Source: Siphonodentalium dalli (lineage: Eukaryota; Mollusca; Scaphopoda; Gadilida; Siphonodentaliidae). Taken from it: a stretch of DNA of 64,000 nt. Position 1 is the stretch's first letter, and the number at the start of each line of letters is the position of its first letter. The notes beneath the pieces were generated by a model. It was given only the letters and a program-made list of their open reading frames with translations. It made no database searches and was not told the origin of the DNA. Of the stretch, positions 9,501 through 21,144 are shown one piece after another. The translations under genes and the position numbers were made by a program. Location: positions 2,728,001 to 2,792,000 of the forward strand of contig CP136061.1 in NCBI GenBank assembly GCA_032622095.1, in the 5' to 3' direction.

Positions 9501-11186
9501 ACTGTGTAATCCAGCTACGCGTACTAAACATGTGTTAAAACATATTCAAAAGGTGGGTAAGAATTTCGATTCAAAAATGTGTTGCTGTATACTATACATG
9601 TATGGTTATATTTAGTGTCTATGTTTTGTACCGGTATACTTTGATACATGTAACTTGGCAGCAGGTCACGTCACCTGTTTGCTTATTTACATACCTTTAA
9701 ATGCCGCCTGAACTTAAGATATAAATCTTTGTGAACCCAGGCAGCGCATACACATGTTAGTATGTATATATAATATGCATCATAGCTCGTGCGCATGCTT
9801 ACATTAGTTTATGTCGTTCAAAAGGGATAACTCAGTTTGAAAGTTTAATATGAGACACAGCTACCTCCCATGATATATCAAATTCCCTCTTCATATATCG
9901 TATGTCAGACAAGTTACCTTTTGATAGCAATAACAATTGACCAGACAACAATTTATTACACGCTTGTTCCTAGAAATACAGTGTTATTGCTGTTCCATAT
10001 TTACAAATCCGTATGGAACGTACTTTCCATACGCATCTCGTTTACGTAAAATGACGTACATGCCGTTCGGCTCAAACATGAAACGGGAACTATTTAAATA
10101 AAAGAATCATGAACATAAATAAATCTTTAATCCTGTATTTTTAATGCACGGATTCTAGGACGCGAACCGTGTAATAAACACAGAACGACACGATGTGTAA
10201 ATGGGTAATCACATTTTGCCAAGGTAAAACGATCTCGAAACTGTTGGGCTTAACCAACATTAGTATTGATATCATTATCACAACCAAAGAGGAAGTAAAT
10301 ACACATTCAAGACATAATATAGTTCCATTCTAAATGTGTCTTTTCGTGCTAACAAAAGTGTTCTGCCATGCTTATCTCACAGTCAGCACTAAATAGCCCA
10401 ACACGAATTGAATATCATAATTATATTCTAATTAACATAATAATAAACTTCCAGCATTGACATCGTTATCACTGCGCTAAGCTCTTATATCAATGTGTGT
10501 GCCGATAATACACGTGTATCTTACTAAATAATATTAGGCCGGATTTAGGGCCTACTTATGTGATAAATGTTACATGCGTTGACATGGTAGTGTTCACATG
10601 TATATGCGTTGACATGGTAGTGTTCACATTTGCCTGTGACCCTTTGTCTGGTTATTTCTATTTATTTAATTGAGCTATTTCACTTCATTCAAATCACTCT
10701 CAGAATATCGGACTATGGAATAATTTTGTCTGTATTCGCAATGTATATTTTAAACCAGGGGACCATCCGTCCGTTTGACTATTGAACCTTCTGACAATTA
10801 AATTTCCCAACAATTGAACCTTCCGATTAACGGACCTTCGGAATATCAAGCCGTCGGTCAAACGCTCCGGTAATTGTTCTGCGACCAGATGAATTGATCC
10901 AATCTATTTCTGCATAAGTCAGTAATTTGTCCCTATTGTATTAACATATTACTTTCTAGTTTGTGCTCCTTGCTTATGCAGAACACCACTATATCTCTAT
11001 TTGCAACGAGCGGCTGTGAATGGGTTATCAGGCGCCGACGTATGGATTTACATAAATTCTATAAACTAATCCCACCAATCGTATCATAGTCTGCTTCAAA
11101 TAATACCTATGGTACATGCACTTAAGTACTCTAAGTACTAGTAGTACAATCATGTTTCTAAGTTCTGAAATATCCCAGGACTCATT
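9501..11186. other. AT-rich DNA, no gene recognised
   Basis: About 1.7 kb with no ORF over 60 codons and no recognised RNA gene. It contains one exact short duplication (10574-10630). The satellite follows at 11187. Confidence 0.6.
10574..10630. repeat. 30-bp tandem duplication
   Basis: ATGCGTTGACATGGTAGTG followed by TTCACAT occurs at 10574 and again at 10604. Period is 30 bp, two copies. Confidence 0.9.
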
Positions 11187-13840
11187 CTAAGATAATAATA
11201 CGGTACATGTGGTACAGTTATACCACATCAACTCCCTTAAGTTAATAATACCGTACACGTGGTACAGTTATACCACATCAACTCCCTTAAGTTAATAATA
11301 CCGTACACGTGGTACAGTTATACCACATCAACTCCCTTAAGTTAATAATACCGTACACGTGGTACAGTTATACCACATCAACTCCCTTAAGTTAATAATA
11401 CCGTACACGTGGTACAGTTATACCACATCACCTCCCTTAAGTTAATAATACGGTACACGTGGTACAGTTATACAACATCGCAACCCTTAAGTTAATAATA
11501 CCGTACACGTGGTACAGTTATACCACATCAACTCCCTTAAGTTAATAATACGGTACACGTGGTACAGTTATACAACATCGCAACCCTTAAGTTAATAATA
11601 CCGTGCACGTGGTACAGTTATACCACATCACCTCCCTTAAGTTAATAATACCGTACACGTGGTACAGTTATACCACATCACCTCCCTTAAGTTAATAATA
11701 CGGTACACGTGGTACAGTTATACAACATCGCAACCCTTAAGATAATAATACCGTACACGTGGTACAGTTATACCACATCAACTCCCTTAAGTTAATAATA
11801 CGGTACACGTGGTACAGTTATACAACATCGCAACCCTTAAGTTAATAATACCGTACACGTGGTACAGTTATACCACATCACCTCCCTTAAGTTAATAATA
11901 CCGTACACGTGGTACAGTTATACCACATCACCTCCCTTAAGTTAATAATACCGTACACGTGGTACAGTTATACCACATCACCTCCCTTAAGTTAATAATA
12001 CGGTACATGTGGTACAGTTATACAACATCGCAACCCTTAAGTTAATAATACCGTACACGTGGTACAGTTATACCACATCAACTCCCTTAAGTTAATAATA
12101 CCGTACACGTGGTACAGTTATACCACATCAACTCCCTTAAGTTAATAATACGGTACACGTGGTACAGTTATACAACATCGCAACCCTTAAGTTAATAATA
12201 CCGTACATGTGGTACAGTTATACCACATCAACTCCCTTAAGTTAATAATACCGTACACGTGGTACAGTTATACCACATCACCTCCCTTAAGTTAATAATA
12301 CCGTACACGTGGTACAGTTATACCACATCAACTCCCTTAAGTTAATAATACCGTACACGTGGTACAGTTATACCACATCACCTCCCTTAAGTTAATAATA
12401 CCGTACACGTGGTACAGTTATACCACATCAACTCCCTTAAGTTAATAATACCGTACACGTGGTACAGTTATACCACATCAACTCCCTTAAGTTAATAATA
12501 CCGTACACGTGGTACAGTTATACCACATCAACTCCCTTAAGTTAATAATACCGTACACGTGGTACAGTTATACCACATCAACTCCCTTAAGTTAATAATA
12601 CGGTACACGTGGTACAGTTATACCACATCAACTCCCTTAAGTTAATAATACCGTACACGTGGTACAGTTATACCACATCAACTCCCTTAAGTTAATAATA
12701 CCGTACACGTGGTACAGTTATACCACATCACCTCCCTTAAGTTAATAATACGGTACACGTGGTACAGTTATACCACATCAACTCCCTTAAGTTAATAATA
12801 CGGTACACGTGGTACAGTTATACAACATCGCAACCCTTAAGTTAATAATACCGTACACGTGGTACAGTTATACCACATCACCTCCCTTAAGTTAATAATA
12901 CCGTACACGTGGTACAGTTATACCACATCACCTCCCTTAAGTTAATAATACCGTACACGTGGTACAGTTATACCACATCACCTCCCTTAAGTTAATAATA
13001 CGGTACATGTGGTACAGTTATACAACATCGCAACCCTTAAGTTAATAATACCGTATACGTGGTACAGTTATACCACATCAACTCCCTTAAGTTAATAATA
13101 CGGTACATGTGGTACAGTTATACCACATCAACTCCCTTAAGTTAATAATACGGTACACGTGGTACAGTTATACCACATTACCTCCCTTAAGTTAATAATA
13201 CCGTACACGTGGTACAGTTATACCACATCACCTCCCTTAAGTTAATAATACCGTACACGTGGTACAGTTATACCACATCATCTCCCTTAAGTTAATAATA
13301 CGGTACATGTGGTACAGTTATACAACATCGCAACCCTTAAGTTAATAATACCGTACATGTGGTAGAGTTATACCACATCACCTCCCTTAAGTTAATAATA
13401 CCGTACACGTTGCACAGTTATACCACATCACATCCCTTAAGTTAATAATACCGTACACGTGGTACAGTTATACCACATCACCTCCCTTAATTTATCAATA
13501 CGGTACACGTGGTATTGTTATACCACATCACCTCCCTTAAGTTAATAATACCGTACACGTGGTACATTTATACCACATCACCTCTATTCAGTTAACAATA
13601 CCGTACACGTGGCACAGTTATACCACATCACATCCCTTAAGTTAATAATACCGTACACGTGGTACATTTATACCACATCACCTTCCTTAAGTTAATAATA
13701 CGGTACACGTGGTACAGTTATACCACATCACATATCTTAAGTTAACAATACCGTACACGTGGTATTGTTATACCACATCACCTCCCTTAAGTTAATAATA
13801 CCGTACATTTGGTGCAGTTATACCACATCACCTCCCTTGA
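11187..13840. repeat. 50-bp satellite (about 53 copies)
   Basis: Strict 50-bp head-to-tail monomers with almost no indels. Each has TTAATAATACCGTACACGTG (or ACGGTACACGTG), then GTACAGTTATACCACATC and CTCCCTTAAG. Most carry CACGTG, and a few carry CATGTG. Three main variants exist. One ends in ATCAACTCCC and one in ATCACCTCCC. The third, with CGGTACACGTG and TACAACATCGCAACCC, breaks the dyad GTGGTA-N6-TACCAC seen in the other two. The order of variants at 11791-12090 recurs at 12791-13090, an offset of exactly 1,000 bp. Monomers after about 13341 are more diverged (for example ATTTATACC, GGTATTGTTATACC), as expected at an array edge. Confidence 0.97.
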
Positions 13841-16800
13841 ATATAATTAAAACGATGCAACGTATCGTACATCTATAGCAATACAGTGAAGAGCATTTCA
13901 TCTCATTTCCTTGACCTGTGATTGCGAGAGTGACGTTGAAACAAATACAACATAAATAGAACACAGCACGCATCTTACTCGATAATCCATTATCGAATAA
14001 GTTGCGGATGGCGCAATTATCTATTTATTTACAAATGTTACTATGTGCCATCCGCCACAGTGTTTCACAGGGGCAAGTTGACCCGATGAGTGTCATGGGA
14101 CAGCTGGGGATCAACTTAAAACTAATAGTAGCATATGTGAGCAATACAGAAATGTTCTTATCATCTTAGACGATATGTAGAAACATTGGTACACATGGCT
14201 CACATGACCAGGGGAATGATAAGGGGTAGGCGCCTTTGATATCAGATTACTTAAACGGGGACAAAAAAAATGCTATTAGCATATACGGTCAATGAAGAGC
14301 GTTTATTGTCAGCTCAGAAGATATGTGGGCAATGTGGCCCATTGTGGTCATTTGACGTTCACATGCGATTATTTAAATAGCCTCTAATAACTAGCAATAA
14401 AGAGCGTGTGTTATCCACTTAAACGATAGAGGTAATGTTCTAGAGATCAATTTATCCGAAACATGTCAAACCGGTACGGGTACGGATACGCGTACCGGCA
14501 CACGTTTTGTAATCGCAAACTGTTTTACGGGTAGAATTCATCACATCGACTGGTAATGTATGGTGAGCCAACTGCAACAAAAAAGATATTATAATATTGT
14601 TATTCGCATTCGCTTTATTGGCCGATGTTATACTTACCGTTATTGATTGTTGGAAAATTGTATTTAGATTAGATTAGATGGGCGGGCCTCGGGATAATCA
14701 GTTGCTTTCATCAAGGACGCTGTGGCAGTTGGAAGGGGTTGGTGCTTTTCTTTCACTCGTCTTGATAACATGTTCAACAATTGGATTCTACAAGTCATAG
14801 ACCGATCGAGTGTTGACTATAAATCGGTTGGAATTTTCAGACTTAGAAAATAGATTATGATAGCTCAAATTTACAATTACGTTAATTTTTCCAACCAATA
14901 TTCGGTATAAAATGTATTGTTTTAGACCCAGGGTCTAATAATGTCGTGCATGTACTTTCAGTCAGATATAAGACCGAATGTGTCCCTTATTTTAGTTAGG
15001 GAATATTTATTCGTATTAAGTAATCTTTGGTTTGGATCGAAGGGTCGGGACAAGGGAATATTTATCCCAAGAATTGAGATTTTTGTCGGGAACTAAACCC
15101 GGAGGTAGGTTTGAAAAATTAAACTTGGAAGCATAAAGGTGTTAAAATGTAGTCTGTTTATTTGTAATGTATTGAATAAAGAGCATTTGCTTCACTTCTG
15201 TGCGAAACACAGAAAACAGCTGAAACTCGTTATGATTATGCTTAGATTTTGTAGAGTATGTATAGGTATTTCGTGTCTTTAGCGACCTGTATTATCACCG
15301 CTACAATATACACAAGTATTGTGGTTCAAATGCGTCCTGTCCGTTCAGATGGTAAATATATATTAAAATGAGAAATCAGTCCCCAATTATATACGATAAA
15401 GTAACTAAACGGTTGTATTCAAATGTACAATGCATTGATAAATCCACGATATATTGATTCCCTTGTACAAAGGATTGACACAGGGACTTGACGACAGAGG
15501 TGTCTCGCCCTCCAACTTTGGTCAAATGTTCAATTGTTGGAAATGTGATATACCTGACACAACATTTGTTGGAAATTTCACACCAACAATAGGTTAAAAT
15601 TGTTCTCGTAGTTTGATTTTCCAAAAAGTTATTACTGGAGAATTTGTAGTTTTTAGACCAACATTTGCATATTTTCCTAGTATTAGTAAACAAATTGGGG
15701 TGAAATGGCTATCAGAAACTGTTGGAAATTTTCCAACCTTTGTCAGGTCTCAAAATTTACAACAATTGGAAATCTTGATGCCAGTCTGGATGCTAGGATT
15801 TAGCAAATTTCATGTTCAGATTTCCAAAAAATTTCTCACACCGGGCTGAACCATGGTCGATCCGGTGTGCCCCAGTCCCCCCAGTGGCCAGTCAGAAACT
15901 GATAATTAACTCAAGAAAAAACAAATCTGGGTGAATTTGCATGACGTTAGACCACTAGATATTGGGTTTTTTCAGGCTCAGATCTACACATTGTCTTGTA
16001 CTGCATGGTCGACCCAGTGGATTATGCCCCCCCCCCCCGATTAGTGACAAAAATACTACTGATTTATTTAGAATATGCGAACCATTCAGGCAATTGTGAG
16101 GGACAAGTTTGGAAAAATCAAAGCCCAACCGGCGGGGGGGTGCAAATGGAATTACGCGCAAACATATGAATTTGATATGGTTCAAGGGGTGTAGTTAGAA
16201 ATTCGAAGGTGAACACCCCTCCTCACGCGGAGACCATATATAGTCACGTCTCTGCAATGGGTCGAGACTGTGTCGATAGCGCTATCTGCTCACTCTATTA
16301 ACGACAACCTGTCGTTAATGCGTGAACAAAGTTGTCAGTGAAATGATCAGCCTTCCGTATTTATCTAAGTGCTAGAAGCCGCATCGAGAATTTGAACATA
16401 AAACCTGGCTTAAAATGACAACTTTATCAATGATGTTTGCTCATGACATCTTGCAATAAAAGGTTGACGCATAGCTGACTGGAATTTCATGTAATTCGTG
16501 AACATTTGAGTGAGAAAATCGCAGTGAAAGGTTACCGGTCAACAGGACACATCTACCCGTTCCAAATCGCTATCGCTTTATGAGCTGCATTGAAAGTACA
16601 CAAGATACCGTGACGATGTTCACCGATTTACCCGTACCCGTTCCCATCGGACGGGTATCGCAAACTCGCTATTTACCCGAGCAACACCGGTTTGTCCAGC
16701 TTGTGTATATAGACACACACAGCGACTTTGTCGAATGTGAGGCGGGCATACGTGTACATATTATACCTTGATGTGACTTGACCCGTTTTAAAGCAATTAT

Positions 16801-16920
16801 CACTGAAATGTCACATTCTTAATTATGTCACATCAGCATACCATGGTTCACTATAATTAGTCTTCCTTAATCCGTTTCGGTAGAGCCCAGATTTGTTCGG
16901 ATGGTATTTACATTCCCTAT
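13841..16920. other. Single-copy-looking DNA, no gene recognised
   Basis: About 3 kb. Small ORFs at 15376-15693 (minus, 105 codons), 15613-15849 (plus), 15955-16185 (minus) and 16580-16771 (plus) overlap or lack any domain I recognise. Minor structures are a dyad TCGATAAT-CC-ATTATCGA at 13979-13996, an imperfect inverted repeat around GCGGATGGC (14002-14017 with 14043-14057), and a 12-C run at 16027-16038. Words like AAGAGCATTT and AAGAGCGT recur near 13889, 14296, 14402 and 15180, suggesting an old degenerate repeat. Confidence 0.55.
16027..16038. repeat. Poly(C) run
   Basis: Twelve consecutive C between ATTATG and GATTAG. It is a possible G-quadruplex on the minus strand and a possible length error in assembly. 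Confidence 0.9.
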
Positions 16921-18179
16921 TTTATATAAGCCTCAATGTTCACTTATGATTATGTGTTTAGTTGTAGGTCATCTGATTCAGTATGCCAGTATGATGTTAT
17001 TAGAGACCTTTATATAAGCCTCAGTGTTCACTTCTGATTATGTGTTTAGTCGTTGGTCATCTGATTCAGTATGCCAGCACGCTGTTATTAGAGACCTTTA
17101 TATAAGCCTCAATGTTCACTTCTGATTATCTGTTTAGCCGTAGGTCATCTGATTCAGTATGCCAGCATGCTCTTATTAGAAACCTTTATATAAGCCTCAG
17201 TGTTCACTTCTGATTATGTGTTTAGTCGTAGGTCATATGATGCAGTGTGCCAGTATGCTGTAATTAGAGACCTTTATATAAGCGTCAGTATTCACTTCTG
17301 ATTATGTGTTTAGTCGTAGGTGATCTGATTCAGTATGCCAGCAAGCTGCTATTATATACCTTTATATAAGCTTCAATGTTCACTTCCGATTATGTGTTTA
17401 GTCGTAGGTCATTTGATTCAGTAATTCAGCATGGTGTTATTAGAGACCTTTCTATAAGCCTAAATGTTCATTTCTGATTATGTGTTTAGTCGTAGGTCAT
17501 CTGATTTAGTATGCCAGCATACTGTTATTAGATACCTTTGTATAAGCCTCAATGTTCACTTATGATTATGTGTTTAGTCGTAGGTCATCTGATTCAGTAT
17601 GCCCGCATGCTGTTATTAGAGACATTTATATAAGCCTCAATGTTCACGTCTGATTATGTGTTTAGTCGTAGGTTATCTGATTCAGTATGCCAGCATGCTG
17701 TTATTAGAAACCTTTATATAAGCCGCAAACTTCACTTCTTATTATTATGTGTTTAGTCGTAGGTCATCTGATTCAGTATGCCAGCATACTGTTATTAGAT
17801 AACTTTATATAAGCCTCAATGTTCACTTTAGATTATGTGTTTATTCGTAGGTCGTCTGATTCAGTATGTCAGCATGCTGCTATTAGAGACCTTTATATAA
17901 GCCTCAATGTTCACTTCTGATTATGTGTTTAGTCGTTGTTCATCTGATTCAGTATGTCAGCATGCTGTTATTAGATACCTTTGTATAAGCCTCAATGTTC
18001 ACTTCTGATTATGTTTTTAGTCGTGGGTCAACTGATTCAGTATGCCAGCATGCTGTTAGTAGCAACCTTTATATAAGCCTCAATTTTCACTTCTGATTAT
18101 GTATTTAGTTGTAGGTCATCTGATTCAGTATGCCAGCATGCTGTTATTTGAAAACTTTATATAAGCCTCAATGTTCACT
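16921..18179. repeat. 88-bp satellite, detached block (about 14 copies)
   Basis: Head-to-tail copies of the same 88-bp monomer as the main array at 25987, in the same orientation. They contain TATATAAGCCTCAATGTTCA, TTCTGATTATGTGTTTAGTC and CCAGCATGCTGTTATTAG. The copies are relatively diverged from one another. The block is separated from the main array by 7.8 kb of other sequence. It starts abruptly at TTTATATAAGCC and stops mid-monomer at GTTCACTG. Confidence 0.96.
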
Positions 18180-19097
18180 GAAGACGGTAAGTTACTAACG
18201 TTTGGGTTAATGTATCTATTCTTGAATTATAATGGGTAATTTCCAATAAACTAAAATTTTTAATAGACATGTGAAGTATGGCATTGATCACGTGATCTGC
18301 TATTATGTGTTTGTATCGTACAGTCTTTCTGTGGGTAACATCCTTAGCATTCGAAGCGAATCGCTGACATAAACGGAGCCTGGTGGTGAATTGATGGGTA
18401 ACACGTGATTGCATTGGCATCAAATGGAGCCGAGTTCGGAACGTATCCTCTGCATGATTGTGTGGGACCATTTTAGCACTTGTAATTAGTTGCTATGAAT
18501 GTAATGAGAAATATAATACTTGAAAGCCTCGGCATGTTAAATTGGCCGGGTCTCTGTGTATGACGAGGGATAAAAGCGTACGGAACGAATGATAGATCAT
18601 TATTAGTGTGTCAGGCTTTATATATATAAACACTTATGCGAGCAGTGAAATAAATTTTTGTTTTTGGCGATTTCTCGTAGGCAGAATTTGATGGGTTAGC
18701 TTGACTTGGGTTTCTCCTATTCTATTATGTTTGAGATGGTCTGGTTTTATTAGGGGGGGGCTCTCCCAATTGAATGCAATTGCGCGTGATAGGCGCCGTG
18801 CGATATACTAATAACTTAGTTAATGAATATCAAGTAATTTTGAGTTTAAATATACGTATTCGTATTATGGACTTTTTGGAGAGCGTGAATCTGATAAGTT
18901 AGTACTCAGGTGCTATGCCAACCTGGGTAATGTCGCTTTCTACTAAGTTTAACTATGATCAATTGTAAAATATTCACATTACGATTGGGGACGCAACTTT
19001 ATATGTCAGCGAGAAACTAGCACAAATGATTTCGCCATCGAGGGTCATTTTAATTGAGTAATTTATAAGAATGGTGATGTGTGTGCTGGCCGAGCGA

Positions 19098-19113
19098 AGG
19101 GGGGGGGGGGGGG
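19098..19113. repeat. Poly(G) run
   Basis: Sixteen consecutive G between GCGAA and TTAATAC. It is a G-quadruplex candidate on the plus strand, and its assembled length is uncertain. Confidence 0.9.
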
Positions 19114-19712
19114 TTAATACTTAATTTTCGCGTCGGGGTATGTATAGATGAGGCATCTAGATGGATACGGGACTGTGCTTGATATATATGTGCGTGTACT
19201 TTGCGGCCGTGCGTGTGCTATGTCGCTGATTATATTATTGAGTCAAGCATATTTGAAGCAATGAAGACGTAACTGAGTTCCTGATTTCCATAATTTTCAC
19301 GATATATGTATATATATATATACTCGAATTGAAAGCATATCGCGAATGCGGATATATACTATTTTAAGTGATAGTAGATAATTCAGAATTCAAAATCAGA
19401 TATTTGTCTCTATATACTTTGGAAGTTATGACTTCAGCCGAACAGGAGTTTGCCATATGGAAAATCCATCAATATCATAGATGCGGATATGGCAGGTGGC
19501 AGAAGCAGTGATTGACAGAATGGCATGAGCCGTGAATAATCAATTGGTCAAAGACGCTAAGTGTCAGTCGTTACCGAAGGATATATTACATGTCTATTTG
19601 GGTTTATTTGCTTCGAGGCTTGAGTCGATGATGACTCAACGTACACCTGTTATCGAGAATTGAATTTTGGGAAGCGAGATAGTGCCCTGGTGGATCTATA
19701 TGCTAATTCTTT

Positions 19713-19750
19713 CACCCACAGACCGACGCGCGAAGCGCGTCCAGTGGGTG
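19713..19750. other. Two-step inverted repeat (hairpin)
   Basis: The outer arms are CACCCAC and GTGGGTG (7 bp, perfect). The inner arms are GACGCGC and GCGCGTC (7 bp, perfect) around a GAA loop. The internal bulges are AGACC and CA. The GC-rich stem stands out in AT-rich DNA. It has no CTRR end nearby to mark a Helitron terminus. Confidence 0.75.
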
Positions 19751-20518
19751 TCTATAATCGTAGGACTCATGCGTTTCTGATGAATTGAACTAGTGCCTAT
19801 GCGTTTCTGCTGAGCTGCACTGGCGTTTGATCGCAAAATAAAATTATAATCACTATCAAAGCACACCTTTGGATAACACCGCCATAAACAGTGACATATT
19901 ATGATGTTGAGCTTGTATCATCAATAAAATTAGAGTTATAACTTATAAAACTAAGAATTACTGAGTATTTCTACCAATTGAGTAACTAGATTCAGGTTGA
20001 GCTGGAACTTGAGAACTTTTTAATTTAGACCAATTGAAATGTCGTTGAGAGTGGAAAGGGTTAAGGTTGGGAAGCAACGCAAATGACGTCATCGTAAACA
20101 AGGCGCCTCAAAATCAAATCGTACACATGTACATGTCTCGCTTCGTCTCGGAAGCTGATTTAAATTCATTCATTTTGACTGTTTCTGTGTCCTAAGATAT
20201 TTAAAACTTGCGTGATATCTTTGAATGTGCTTTGGGAGGATTGTTTTGATATCTAATTTATTGGATTTACCTCACAAAAAGGTGAGTTTCAGGCCTGCAT
20301 TTGTTCAATTTGCATGTTTGAAGCAAACGTTTTCTCCACTAAAATTCTCTCAAAATGCACCATAATCTGTCAAATTCTCTCAATAATTCTATCTAAATAC
20401 ATCTTAGCTTTTGTTAGGATCAAATCTCCCCGTCGAGAAAGCGATATTTTGACCAAAACGACACTTGGGAAAATGATTGTTAAATTTGTTTACGCTCACA
20501 GGCTGGTTTAAGCTGGAT

Positions 20519-21045
20519 TTTTATCACCGAAAAAAATCAATTTCTTCCATCTAAAAGATAATTACGTACTGAACCCTGCCGTTTTAGGAATATATAAGTA
20601 TTCCATACAGAAACACCGACTCTCAGCTTAAAATTTTGAAAAATAACAGTTTTATCGACATAAATAGATTTGAATGGGACAATCCCATGTTAAAATTTAT
20701 CATCGAAAACAATTCATTTCTTCCGTCTAAAATATAATTACGTAACGGACCCTGGCATTTTAGGAATATATAAGTATTCCACGCAGATATACCAAGGCTC
20801 AGCTTAAAATTTTGAAAAATAAGAGTTTTATGGACATAAATCGTTTTGAATGGCAAATCCTATATTAAAATTTATCATCGAAATTTTTTTCTTTCTGCTA
20901 TCTAGAACATAATTACGTGCTGGAACCTGTCATTTTAAGAATATATAAGTATTTCACGCAGACACACCAAGTCTCAGCCTAAAATTTTGAAAAATAAGAG
21001 TTTTATGGACATAAATCGATCTGAATGGGAAATCCTGTGTTATAA
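20519..21045. repeat. Tandem repeat of about 175 bp, 3 copies
   Basis: Units begin at about 20520, 20697 and 20870 (TTTATCAYCGAAA). Each contains ATAATTACGT, GAATATATAAGTATT, CTCAG and AAAATTTTGAAAAATAA followed by TTTTATSGACATAAAT. Identity looks to be roughly 85-90% by eye. The minus-strand ORF at 20623-20856 lies inside and is a by-product. Confidence 0.9.
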
Positions 21046-21144
21046 CTGACTAAATAATTTTAGGGCCCTGCGAATGTTTTCTGATGTGCTCCATATTGGA
21101 CACCAGGGAACATATTTGACAATTTCTACCTGATAATTGTGCGA

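Larger units (their letters stand above)
18180..20518. other. Spacer between satellite blocks, no gene recognised
   Basis: About 2.3 kb. The 98-codon minus-strand ORF at 18175-18471 starts in the satellite edge and has no recognisable domain. Visible structures are a G-run (16 G at 19098-19113), a short TA-rich microsatellite near 19301-19323, and a two-step hairpin at 19713-19750. Confidence 0.55.

Noticed and set aside
11187-13840. Telomeric or rDNA spacer repeat
   Set aside because: No TTAGGG-type repeat and no rRNA sequence is nearby. The 50-bp unit is an independent satellite.
15376-15849. Overlapping ORFs of 105 and 78 codons
   Set aside because: They lie on opposite strands over shared sequence, and neither has a recognisable domain or convincing splice sites.
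19713-19800. Hammerhead ribozyme (CTGATGA seen near 19778) or Helitron end
   Set aside because: No GAAA box or matching stems lie in the right order for a hammerhead, and no CTRR follows the hairpin for a Helitron.
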